From an uncultured Panacagrimonas sp. (GTDB taxonomy: Bacteria > Pseudomonadota > Gammaproteobacteria > Nevskiales > Nevskiaceae), in the NCBI GenBank assembly GCA_946481265.1, contig CAMLNE010000014.1:1-23825 (forward strand): a DNA stretch of 23,825 nt, given 5' to 3'. Position 1 is the stretch's first letter. Each line of letters begins with the position of its first letter. Position numbers and translations under genes: made by a program. Positions 8,918 to 16,066 of the stretch are shown in pieces. The notes under the pieces were generated by a model. The model was given only the letters and a program-made list of their open reading frames with translations. It had not been told where the DNA came from and ran no database searches.

Positions 8918-9823
8918 CTATGCGGCCTTGGCGATGCCCAGCATTTCGGCCATCCGCGCGTGGTCAATCTTCAGCACGTCACCATCGGCGGCTTCGAAAC
9001 GCCGCCACGCGATCTGGATCGGATCCTGAGCGGTGGTCGCGATCGGATGCCGGCGCGGGTGGTAGCCACGGCGGAACACCGGCAGCGCCGCATGCAGCAG
9101 GCGCAGCAGCATGTGCACGCAGAACCACAGTCTGGCCGCACCCCGGAAGGGATTGCGCAGCCAGCCCTCGACCCGCGCCATGTGGGGATAGGTCTTCAGG
9201 GTCAGCAGGGCGATATGCGTGAGGGCGCGCAGCACCATCCACTTGCGATACCACTCGTGCTGGCCGTAGAGCTCCTGATAGACATCGAATGCGACCGCGC
9301 CGTGTTCGATCTCCTCGACCTGGTGCCAGATCCACATCGCCTTGAGCGTCGGATCGGAGTCGGCCAGCCAGCGCTCGTAATTCCTCAGGATGATGACGCC
9401 GGCCAGGAAGGTGAAGGTTTCATAGCCGGCGGTGAACCCGACGAGCTGCTTGAGCGAGTCTTTCTGCGCGCGCCTGGCGAAATCGGCCGCGGCCTCGGCG
9501 TCGTGGCGGCCGACCTTGGGATAGCGCTGCGCCAGCGCCGCGTTGAAGCGCAGGAAGTTCTTCGCGTGGTGCGCCTCCTGGCCGATGATGGCCGTGATGT
9601 CGCGGCGCAGTGCGGGGTCGGTGATGTGTTCGCGGGCGGCGCGCATCGCGCGGATCAGGTAGCGCTCGAAGTGGGGCACGTGCAACGCGAGCGCGTTGAT
9701 GAACACCGAGAACTCGGGGCTGCTCCGACTCCACACGACGCCGGCGCCTTGCGCCGTACTCATGTCGAAATCGAGCGGGCGGACCGGAAACCCATCCATC
9801 GGATGCGGTGCGAGCTTGCGCAT
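8918..9823 (-). CDS. PF10118-type predicted metal-dependent hydrolase
   Basis: From ATG 9823, preceded by AGAGGGGGG at good spacing, the protein is 301 residues. It resembles the 'predicted metal-dependent hydrolase' family PF10118, a ferritin-like helical fold expected to bind two metals. Likely ligands are in INALALHVPHFERYL, IIGQEAHHAKNF, GYETFTFLAG and WIWHQVEEIEHGAVAFDVY, giving the E...ExxH...E...ExxH pattern of di-iron proteins. The C-terminal third is hydrophobic/aromatic and basic. No member of this family has a well-settled reaction that I can name, and the 'hydrolase' label is traditional. It is divergent from the styrene-oxide-isomerase-like gene, so the two may share regulation with the oxidative genes next door. 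Confidence 0.75.
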   Translation of the reverse strand: MRKLAPHPMDGFPVRPLDFDMSTAQGAGVVWSRSSPEFSVFINALALHVPHFERYLIRAMRAAREHITDPALRRDITAIIGQEAHHAKNFLRFNAALAQRYPKVGRHDAEAAADFARRAQKDSLKQLVGFTAGYETFTFLAGVIILRNYERWLADSDPTLKAMWIWHQVEEIEHGAVAFDVYQELYGQHEWYRKWMVLRALTHIALLTLKTYPHMARVEGWLRNPFRGAARLWFCVHMLLRLLHAALPVFRRGYHPRRHPIATTAQDPIQIAWRRFEAADGDVLKIDHARMAEMLGIAKAA

Positions 9824-9899
9824 GCGGAACCCCCCTCTGGCTGCAGCCGGGTGCGGACCGCCGGTTGCGGGCCTAGTATCCGCCGGACAGAACACAAAA

Positions 9900-9914
9900 G
9901 CACCGCAACGGTGC
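9900..9914 (+). other. Small hairpin in the leader of the isomerase-like gene
   Basis: GCACC (9900-9904) and GGTGC (9910-9914) pair around GCAAC, just ahead of the ribosome site AGGGAGAG (9919-9926). The stem is only five pairs, so it may be chance; if transcribed it lies in the 5' leader. Confidence 0.25.
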
Positions 9915-9933
9915 CCCCAGGGAGAGTCGTATC

Positions 9934-10410
9934 GTGAACAATCCTTCGTCCCACCGGCTGGTGCGGCATGGCCTGGCCGCCATGATCGTGGCCCTGCTCG
10001 GAGGCTTCATGCTGACCTTCGAGATGCTCGGCGGCCTGTCCTTCTCGCCGCTGCCCGTCTTCATCGGCATGGAAATGCCCGGCACGGTGGCGGGCTGGAA
10101 GGCAGTCCACCTGGGGATGCTGATGAACGGAATGATGGCGATCGTGCTGGGTCTGGCGATGCGCGTCCTGGCCGTGGAGGCCGCCAGCGCCAATCGCGTG
10201 AGCTGGGCCGTCCTGATCGCGGTGTGGGGGAATTTTTGCTTCTACCTGTTCGCGATGTTCGGCCACAATCATGGCCTGAGCCTGGGGGCCAACCGCCTGG
10301 GCGAGGGCAACTGGGCGGGTGCGGCAGCCTTCCTGCCGGCAATTCTGGGCGCGGTCACCCTCCTGTACGCGCTCGTCGTGCTCATCCGCGCCAGGCCACA
10401 GCCGGCCTGA
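9934..10410 (+). CDS. Styrene-oxide isomerase-like (StyC family) membrane protein
   Basis: The 158-residue protein starts at GTG 9934 with AGGGAGAG seven bases upstream and has four hydrophobic helices (about 12-34, 55-79, 89-108, 128-151). Compared from memory with Pseudomonas StyC it keeps the pattern GWxxxHxGxxxNGMM (here GWKAVHLGMLMNGMM, His59 and Asn65) and WxNxxFYxFxxFxxNxGLxxGxNRxGxGxx (here WGNFCFYLFAMFGHNHGLSL onward, Tyr104). In StyC the aligned His58 binds heme b, and Asn64 and Tyr103 contact the epoxide that is rearranged to phenylacetaldehyde. All three are present here at +1 numbering. StyC proteins are ~169 residues. The substrate is unknown: no styrene monooxygenase (styAB) or phenylacetaldehyde dehydrogenase is visible. 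Neighbouring flavoproteins suggest a catabolic or detoxifying role. Confidence 0.7.
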   Translation: MNNPSSHRLVRHGLAAMIVALLGGFMLTFEMLGGLSFSPLPVFIGMEMPGTVAGWKAVHLGMLMNGMMAIVLGLAMRVLAVEAASANRVSWAVLIAVWGNFCFYLFAMFGHNHGLSLGANRLGEGNWAGAAAFLPAILGAVTLLYALVVLIRARPQPA

Positions 10411-10488
10411 AGTCGCGCTTCAGCGGCTTGGCGGCGTCGCGGCGCGGCGCCGTATTCGCCGGCGCCCGACGGGAAGCAGGAGCAGCGC

Positions 10489-10881
10489 ATGAGCGTGCAG
10501 CTGAATCACACCATCGTCTGGTGCCGCGACCAAGCCGCGTCGGCGGGCTTCCTGGCACAGGTGCTGGGGCTGCCCGCGCCGCGCCGGTTCATGCACTTCC
10601 TCGTCGTGGATCTGGCGAACGGCGTGTCGATGGATTACTGCCAGGCGGGGAAGGCGCCGTCGCCGCAGCATTACGCGTTTCTCGTTGGCGACGCGGAGTT
10701 CGACGCAAGCTTCCAGCGCATCCGCGATCGCGGCGTGGAATTCTGGGCCGACCCGGCGCGCACGAAGCCGGGCGAGATCAACCATCACTCAGGTGGGCGC
10801 GGGGTCTACTTCCACGACCCGGACCGCCACCTGATGGAGATCATCACGAGGCCGTACGAGGACACCAAGCAGACCCCGTAA
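10489..10881 (+). CDS. VOC (glyoxalase/extradiol dioxygenase fold) family protein
   Basis: The 130-residue protein begins at ATG 10489 with AGGAG six bases upstream, 78 bases after the isomerase-like gene. It has the two beta-alpha-beta-beta-beta modules of the VOC superfamily: MSVQLNHTIVWCRDQAASAGFLAQVLGLPA with possible metal ligand His7, then QHYAFLVGDAEFDASFQRIRDRGVEFWADP, GGRGVYFHDPDRHLMEIITRPY with the C-terminal Glu ligand in LMEI. A glutathione transferase, isomerase, dioxygenase or resistance role cannot be told apart from sequence. Its position, co-directional with the isomerase-like gene and facing a flavin monooxygenase, suggests it belongs to the same accessory metabolic block. 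Confidence 0.8.
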   Translation: MSVQLNHTIVWCRDQAASAGFLAQVLGLPAPRRFMHFLVVDLANGVSMDYCQAGKAPSPQHYAFLVGDAEFDASFQRIRDRGVEFWADPARTKPGEINHHSGGRGVYFHDPDRHLMEIITRPYEDTKQTP

Positions 10882-10899
10882 CCCGGACCGAAGTCCGGG
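10882..10899. terminator. Hairpin between convergent VOC and monooxygenase genes
   Basis: CCCGGAC (10882-10888) and GTCCGGG (10893-10899) form a perfect 7-pair stem with loop CGAA. Read on the minus strand, the loop is the very stable C(TTCG)G tetraloop, suiting termination or 3'-end protection of the monooxygenase mRNA. No T-run is present. Confidence 0.45.
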
Positions 10900-10913
10900 C
10901 TGCGGGATGGTTC

Positions 10914-12551
10914 TCAGGCCGCGACGGTATCGCGGCCGAGCTTGAACCCGCTGTACCCGTCTTCCTCGATCTTCTGGATCTTCTTGCGGTAATCCGAAAA
11001 ACCGATGTACGCCGCGAACGAGCGCGGCTTGCCCGGGATGTTCGAGCCCTGGTACCAGCTGTTGCAGCTCGAGTAGAGCGTGGCATTGGCGATCGCGCCG
11101 ACCTCCTCCATCCACGCTTCCTGCTGCGCTTCGGTGGGTTCGATGCTCGTGATGCCCTCGCGCTCGAGGAACTCGATGCAGTTGGACACCCAGTCCACGT
11201 GATCTTCGATCGACATCACCATGTTCGACAGCACCGAGGGGCTGCCCGGTCCGGTGATCATGAAGAAGTTGGGGAAGTCCACGGTGGTCAGCCCCAGGTA
11301 CGTGCGCGCTCCGTGCTCCCAGCGATCGCGCAGTTCCACGCCGCCACGGCCCTTGATGTTCATGTTCAGCAGCGCGCCGGTCATGGCGTCGAAGCCGGTG
11401 GCGAAGACGATGGCATCGACCTCCAGCAGCTTGCCCGCGTAGCGGATGCCCTGCGCCTCGAACTCCTTGATGGGCTCCTCGTTGATGTCGACCAGGTCCA
11501 CCGTGTCGCGGTTGAAGGTTTCGTAGTAGCCGGTATCGCTGCACAGGCGCTTGCAACCGACGGCCAGGTCCCTGGGCAGCAGCTTTTCGGCCTTCTTCGG
11601 ATCCTTGACGATCTGCCGGATCTTGCGGCGGATGAACTCGGCCACCTCGTCGTTCGCCTCCTGGTTGAGCAGCAGGTCACCGTACGCCCCCAGGAACTGC
11701 AGGCCGCCGAAAGCGCTCCAGCGCCGCTCGAATTCGCGCTCGCGTTCCTCGGGCGTGGCCTCGAGCGCGCTCTTGGAATTCATGTACACGTTGAAGCCGA
11801 ACAGCTGCTCGAGGTTGTGCTCGCGCATGCGCGCGTACTCGGCCTTGGTCTTGACGACCTCTTCGGGCTCGAGCGGCCGGTTGCAGGCGGGCACCGAGTA
11901 GTTGGGCGTGCGCTGGAACACCGTCAAGTGCGCTGCCTGCTCGGCGATCAGCGGGATCGACTGGATCGCCGAGGACCCGGTGCCGATCACGGCCACGCGC
12001 TTGCCGCTGAAGTCCACGCCTTCGTGCGGCCAGCGGCTGGTGTAGTAGATCTGGCCCTTGAAGCTGTCCTGGCCGGGGTAGGTGGGACGGCTCGGCACCG
12101 ACAGGCAGCCGGTCGCGCCGATGAAGTAGCGTGCGCTGAAGCGGTCGCCCTGCTCGGTGCCGATCAGCCAGCGGCGCGATCTGTCGTCGTATGTGGCGGA
12201 GTTGACCGCCGTGTTGAACTGGATGTCGGGCCGCAGTTCGAAGCGGTCGGCAACGTGGTTGAGGTATTTCAAGATCTCCGGCTGGGCCGCGTAGCGCTCG
12301 GTCCATTCCCACTCCTGCTGGAGCTGCTCGTCGAACTTGTACGAGTACTCCATGCTCTCGACGTCGCAGCGCGCGCCCGGATACCGGTTCCAGTACCAGG
12401 TTCCGCCCACGCCCGTGCCGCGCTCGATCACGCGCGCCGTCAGCCCCTGCTGGCGCATCCGGTGCAGCAGGTACATGCCCGAGAAACCGGCGCCGACGAT
12501 GACGACGTCGAGTTCGACCGGCGTCCTGGCGCTTGCAGATGCGTTGCTCAT
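10914..12551 (-). CDS. Baeyer-Villiger-type flavin monooxygenase with altered fingerprint
   Basis: The 545-residue protein starts at ATG 12551 with AGAGGAGA seven bases upstream, and is the length of phenylacetone or cyclohexanone monooxygenase. It has an N-terminal FAD fold DVVIVGAGFSGMYLLHRMR (about 15-33), GGTWYWNRYPGARCDVES, a second dinucleotide fold RVAVIGTGSSAIQSIP for NADPH, VFQRTPNYSVP and IVFATGFDAMTG. The type I Baeyer-Villiger fingerprint FxGxxxHxxxWP reads FKGQIYYTSRWP at residues 164-175, so the normally invariant His is Tyr170. Family enzymes insert oxygen next to ketone or aldehyde carbonyls; with the His changed, activity may be weak, altered or oxidase-like. The substrate is unknown. 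The AbfD-like gene lies upstream on the same strand, separated by 323 bases. Confidence 0.88.
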   Translation of the reverse strand: MSNASASARTPVELDVVIVGAGFSGMYLLHRMRQQGLTARVIERGTGVGGTWYWNRYPGARCDVESMEYSYKFDEQLQQEWEWTERYAAQPEILKYLNHVADRFELRPDIQFNTAVNSATYDDRSRRWLIGTEQGDRFSARYFIGATGCLSVPSRPTYPGQDSFKGQIYYTSRWPHEGVDFSGKRVAVIGTGSSAIQSIPLIAEQAAHLTVFQRTPNYSVPACNRPLEPEEVVKTKAEYARMREHNLEQLFGFNVYMNSKSALEATPEEREREFERRWSAFGGLQFLGAYGDLLLNQEANDEVAEFIRRKIRQIVKDPKKAEKLLPRDLAVGCKRLCSDTGYYETFNRDTVDLVDINEEPIKEFEAQGIRYAGKLLEVDAIVFATGFDAMTGALLNMNIKGRGGVELRDRWEHGARTYLGLTTVDFPNFFMITGPGSPSVLSNMVMSIEDHVDWVSNCIEFLEREGITSIEPTEAQQEAWMEEVGAIANATLYSSCNSWYQGSNIPGKPRSFAAYIGFSDYRKKIQKIEEDGYSGFKLGRDTVAA

Positions 12552-12874
12552 GTTGAATCTCCTCTGGTGTGTCCGATTCTTTGGGCGCGCTCCTGCAAGC
12601 GCTGCCGCGTCTGCCCGGGCTTTCCGGGTGGCTGTCCATGTCCATCGCCGCACACCGGCCGGGCGAGCGGGGCGGTGGCCGCGATGCCCGGGTTCGGCCA
12701 CGGCCGGCGCCGACACGCGACGCGGCCTGCCCGCATGCTGCACTCCTTCGTTCGTCCGGACTTGACCGAAGGCGCAACAAATTTGACTTCATCTGCAAGC
12801 ATCGACGGGCCCCGGCTTTCGCCTCGGCGATCCGACCGCAGGCGCCGCGCGAGCGTTTCGCGGCGGACAGGTCC
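12552..12874. other. Gene-free 323-base region between the two flavoenzyme genes
   Basis: No credible coding sequence is seen. It holds the ribosome site of the monooxygenase gene near 12558-12566. An AT-rich island at about 12776-12793, unusual here, contains the palindrome CAAATTTG (12778-12785). It is long enough to carry a separate promoter and operator for the monooxygenase on the minus strand, but no convincing -35/-10 pair can be assigned. A GCCCGGGCTTTCCGGGTGGC stretch near 12615-12634 could fold weakly. Confidence 0.4.
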
Positions 12875-14539
12875 TCAGCTTCGCGATGGCCTCGGTTTGC
12901 GCGGCTGCTTGCTGGTCGAGGTACCGGACTTCGGACGGGCCTGCGCGCCGCGCCGCGGAAGATCTGCAGCCTGCTCGGGCGACGACGCGGAGGGGGACGG
13001 CAGGGGCTCCATGATCGGCGTCCCGGGTGTCGTGCAGCCCTTCGCGCAGCATTTTCCGGGCTGCCGGTTGCGCGTGATCGGACGCCGGGTGTCGGCCAGC
13101 ACGCCGCGCTCGAGCAGGCGTTCGACCAGCGCCACCTTGTCGCCCACCGGGTAGTGCCGGTAGATCTCCTGCTTCATCGCGGCCGGCGAGCCGCCGCCAT
13201 GCAGGCTGATCACCGAATACCAGCCGCCCTGGTAGGAGGCGGTGAGATCCTCCATGAAGCGCGCGGTCTGGATTCGCTTGTCGTAGGGCACGTCGGGATT
13301 GGCGCGCAGCACTTCGGCCAGCGTCGCCGCCGTTGCCGGGTTGTGATCCTCGTCGGGCCCGGGCAGGGTCACGATCAGGCCGCCGGACACGTAGTGCGCG
13401 ATGCGCTGCATGTCGTAGATCTGCGTGGCCAGCAGCAGCTTGCCGATGTTGGCGAAGACCGGGTCGGGCACAAAGGTGCCGTTGATGGGATCGGCCGCGC
13501 CGTAGACCGAAGCGGCCACGCCGCAGGCGTAGAAGCCCTCGGTGATCTTGATCAGTTCGACCATCTGCTCGCGCAGGTGGGTCTCCTTTTCCGGATCGAA
13601 GCCGTTGGCCTCGCACATCAGCGCGCCCGCGCCGATCAGCAGGTCGCCGAAGCCGGCGCGCGCGCCGATGCAGGTGTGACGGTGATGCGTGGCGTACTGG
13701 TAGGTCAGGAAGCCCGAGTGTTCCCATTCGCCGGCATAGAAGACCCGTTCCCAGGGCACGAACACCCGGTCGAAGATGCACACCCCCGTCGACTGGCCGT
13801 AGCGGTTGGAGAACAGCGCGGATTTCTCGCCGGGCCGCCCGGCTGGCCGCGCCACGATGCTCAGCCCCTTGGCATCGACCGGTACCGCGCAGCACACGGC
13901 GAACGCGGCGTCGGCCTCGGTCATGTTGCGGCAGGGCATCACCAGCAGCTCGTGCATGTACGGCGCGCCGGTGACGATCGCCTTGGTCCCCGAGATCACG
14001 ATGCCCTTGGCGTTGCGCGATACCACGTGGACGTAGGTGTCCGCGTTGCCCTGCTGGTGCGGGCGCAGCGAGCGGTCGCCCTTGGCATCGGTCATCGCCA
14101 CGCCCAGGGTCAGGTCTTGCTCCTGCACCTTGTTCAGGTAGGCGTCGAAACGCGCGACGTGCTCGGTCGAACCGAGCGCATCGTCGATGCGCGCGCAGAC
14201 CTGGCCGATCGCGTTCATCGCGTCGTAGGTCAGGTAGCGCTGCGCGCACCCGGTTTCCTGGCAGACCAGGCGCGTGGCCTCGAGCTTGTTGAGCAGGTCG
14301 CCTGCGCTCATGCCCACGTGGGTGAAACGGTTGACGGTCCTGCCGGTCGTGCCCTGCACGGCGGTCATCAGCGGGGCGACATCCGCACGCAGGGCGTAGT
14401 CGTAGGTCAGGCCGATGGCCCGCACGCCCGGGGCAAGCGCCGGCTCGTCGGCGACCGATTCGATGCGGCGACCGTCGACGTAGACGGTCGGCCGGTAGCC
14501 GCGCAGCGACTCGCGGTAATCCTGGGCAGACATCAGCAT
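12875..14539 (-). CDS. AbfD/HpaB-superfamily acyl-CoA-dehydrogenase-fold flavoprotein
   Basis: The 554-residue protein from ATG 14539 (GCAGGAGA upstream) is closely similar to 4-hydroxybutyryl-CoA dehydratase/vinylacetyl-CoA isomerase (AbfD) and to 4-hydroxyphenylacetate 3-hydroxylase (HpaB). Shared stretches include MLMSAQDYRESLR, TGRTVNRFTHVGMSAGDL, VAMTDAKGDRSLRP, GIVISGTKAIVTGAP, FVPWERVF and LHGGGSPAAM. From recalled AbfD sequence, its [4Fe-4S] ligands Cys99, Cys103, His292 and Cys299 align to Cys98, Tyr102, His286 and Ala293, so two of four are missing and a normal cluster is unlikely. That favours a flavin-dependent hydroxylase over a radical dehydratase. A Pro/Ser/Arg/Lys-rich tail of ~65 residues (about 488-554), with Cys497, Cys498 and Cys502, extends past the usual end. 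Substrate and flavin-reductase partner are unknown. Confidence 0.8.
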   Translation of the reverse strand: MLMSAQDYRESLRGYRPTVYVDGRRIESVADEPALAPGVRAIGLTYDYALRADVAPLMTAVQGTTGRTVNRFTHVGMSAGDLLNKLEATRLVCQETGCAQRYLTYDAMNAIGQVCARIDDALGSTEHVARFDAYLNKVQEQDLTLGVAMTDAKGDRSLRPHQQGNADTYVHVVSRNAKGIVISGTKAIVTGAPYMHELLVMPCRNMTEADAAFAVCCAVPVDAKGLSIVARPAGRPGEKSALFSNRYGQSTGVCIFDRVFVPWERVFYAGEWEHSGFLTYQYATHHRHTCIGARAGFGDLLIGAGALMCEANGFDPEKETHLREQMVELIKITEGFYACGVAASVYGAADPINGTFVPDPVFANIGKLLLATQIYDMQRIAHYVSGGLIVTLPGPDEDHNPATAATLAEVLRANPDVPYDKRIQTARFMEDLTASYQGGWYSVISLHGGGSPAAMKQEIYRHYPVGDKVALVERLLERGVLADTRRPITRNRQPGKCCAKGCTTPGTPIMEPLPSPSASSPEQAADLPRRGAQARPKSGTSTSKQPRKPRPSRS

Positions 14540-14565
14540 GTGCGGCTCTCCTGCGGTGGTCGGCC

Positions 14566-14594
14566 ATTGTCGTCCCGGCCACGCGCAGGGCGAA
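14566..14594 (-). promoter_or_regulatory. Candidate promoter of the AbfD-like gene
   Basis: Read on the minus strand, TTCGCC (14594-14589) and GACAAT (14571-14566) are separated by exactly 17 bases and lie 26 bases before the start codon. Matches to TTGACA/TATAAT are partial, so this is a weak call. Confidence 0.3.
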
Positions 14595-14687
14595 TTGGGG
14601 CGGTCCCGCTGAGGCGCTGCGGCCCAAGCCCGCCGATCGCGGGCCCTCACCCCGGGCAAGGGGTCGGGCGGTGGCGGGCAGCGCGAC

Positions 14688-15083
14688 CTACAAGGGCACC
14701 GCTGCCGGCGCGCGCTGCCGGGGCCAGGCCAGCCACAGCATCAGCAGTGCCGGCACGATCACCAGGACGACGTCCTGGAGGAAGAACAGCAGCTCCGCGC
14801 GCCCGGCCAGCAGATCCCAGACGTGCAGGAAGGCATGCGCGATCTGCAGCACCGCGGCGGTGATCGCGGCGGCCGCGCCGCGGATCGGGTCCAGTGCGAA
14901 CCAGGCCAGCGCCCAGGCGCAGACCAGGTACGCACATCCGACGTCGCGTACCAGGTGCGGGTTGAATGGGCCGGTCGGCGGCACGCTGGGAACGCTTCGG
15001 TACCAGGTCTCGGGCAGCAGCAGCATCGCCAGGCCGTTGAGGCCGAGGATGACCGCGAGCGTCCAGGTCAGGGGCTTGCGCAT
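14688..15083 (-). CDS. Small four-helix membrane protein of unknown function
   Basis: The 131-residue protein from ATG 15083 has four hydrophobic segments (about 7-24, 46-64, 70-88, 96-117). A conserved-looking segment PTGPFNPHLVRDVGCAYLV sits between the first two, with an extracytoplasmic-type WYRSVPSV before it. I recognise the pattern as a widespread uncharacterised bacterial family but cannot attach a function. It lies upstream of the AbfD-like gene on the same strand with a 148-base gap, so co-transcription is possible but not shown. GGAG sits about eight bases before the start. Confidence 0.7.
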   Translation of the reverse strand: MRKPLTWTLAVILGLNGLAMLLLPETWYRSVPSVPPTGPFNPHLVRDVGCAYLVCAWALAWFALDPIRGAAAAITAAVLQIAHAFLHVWDLLAGRAELLFFLQDVVLVIVPALLMLWLAWPRQRAPAAVPL

Positions 15084-15169
15084 GGGGCACTCCGGTTCCG
15101 ATGGAGCCGGCGGGCGCCGGCCCCGGCGGGTTGCCGCGTCATTCTGGGCCCGTGCGCCCGGCCATCGAA

Positions 15170-15964
15170 CTAGGGCGATCCCGCGGCAGGGGTGCCGGAC
15201 TGGCCGGGCGCGGCACGGCGCTTCTCGCGGATGTAGACGACCCCGGCCGAACCGTCCGAGCGCTTGCGCTGGTCGACATCGAACACGCCGATGGCGCTGA
15301 CCAGGTCGCGCAGCTTGGAGTAGCCCCAGGTGCGCTGGTCGAAGTCCGGCGCCTGCTTGGCGATATGGGAGCGCACCGCGTCGAGATTGGCCCAGCCATC
15401 GTCGTCGGAGGCTGCCTTCACGCCGCTGCGGATCAGCCCGAGCAGCTTGGTGTCGCTCTTGAGCACCTTGGCGTTCTTCTTCTTGGGGGCCCCGGTCTCG
15501 GTCGCCTCCTCGGTCGGTGACAGCAGTTCGGTGTAGATGAACTTGTCGCAGGCCGACACGAAGGGCTTGGGCGTCTTCTGCTCGCCCAGCCCGTAGGCGA
15601 TCAGTCCGGCCTCGCGGATGCGCACGGCCAGGCGCGTGAAATCCGAGTCGCTCGAGACGATGCAGAAGCCGTCGAAGCGGTCGGTGTACAGCAGATCCAT
15701 CGCGTCGATGATCAGCGCGCTATCCGTGGCGTTCTTGCCGGAGGTGTTCGCGAACTGCTGGATCGGCTGGATCGCATGCTCGGCCAGCACCTTCTTCCAG
15801 GGCGCGAGGTTGGGCTGCGTCCAGTCGCCGTAGATGCGCTTGACGCTGGCCACGCCGTACTTCGCGATTTCGGCGAACAACGGCTCGGTCATCGGCGCGA
15901 GCCGGGTGGTGTTGTCGGCGTCGATCAGGACGGCAAGGCGTGCGGTGTTGGACGTGGCGGACAC
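15170..15964 (-). CDS. NYN-domain putative RNase with LOTUS/OST-HTH domain
   Basis: The start chosen is GTG 15964, which has GGAGA seven bases upstream and puts ARLAVLIDADNTTR near the N-terminus; the product is 264 residues. Residues ~8-145 form a NYN (LabA/DUF88) PIN-like nuclease domain with acidic residues in LIDADN, NATDSALIIDAMDLLY and FCIVSSDSDFTRLA, expected to bind catalytic metal. After a Lys-rich linker (about GAPKKKNAKVLKSD), residues ~185-250 form a LOTUS/OST-HTH RNA-binding domain (LLGLIRSGVKAASDDDGWANL, GYSKLRDLVSAIGVFDVD). This combination is common in bacteria and is also found in eukaryotic MARF1-like proteins; an RNA-cleaving role is likely but the bacterial target is unknown. 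The C-terminus is a short basic, Gly/Pro-rich tail. It is divergent from sdhE. Confidence 0.88.
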   Translation of the reverse strand: MSATSNTARLAVLIDADNTTRLAPMTEPLFAEIAKYGVASVKRIYGDWTQPNLAPWKKVLAEHAIQPIQQFANTSGKNATDSALIIDAMDLLYTDRFDGFCIVSSDSDFTRLAVRIREAGLIAYGLGEQKTPKPFVSACDKFIYTELLSPTEEATETGAPKKKNAKVLKSDTKLLGLIRSGVKAASDDDGWANLDAVRSHIAKQAPDFDQRTWGYSKLRDLVSAIGVFDVDQRKRSDGSAGVVYIREKRRAAPGQSGTPAAGSP

Positions 15965-16066
15965 GTTCGTTCTCCATGGGTACGGCCCGAGCGTAGCCGA
16001 TGCTTCCATTCCCATCCCTGGCCGGGCCCGCGCGCATCGGGCGCGGGCTTGGTCGACAATGGGCGC

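Noticed and set aside
12778..12785. CAAATTTG palindrome as an operator
   Set aside because: Only eight bases, no flanking symmetry; kept only as a note in the intergenic entry.
9696..13154. Very long plus-strand open frame (over 1,100 codons) opposite the monooxygenase and spanning the isomerase and VOC genes
   Set aside because: No recognisable domain, His/Arg/Asp-rich composition typical of an antisense frame in GC-rich DNA, and it overlaps genes with clear motifs and ribosome sites.
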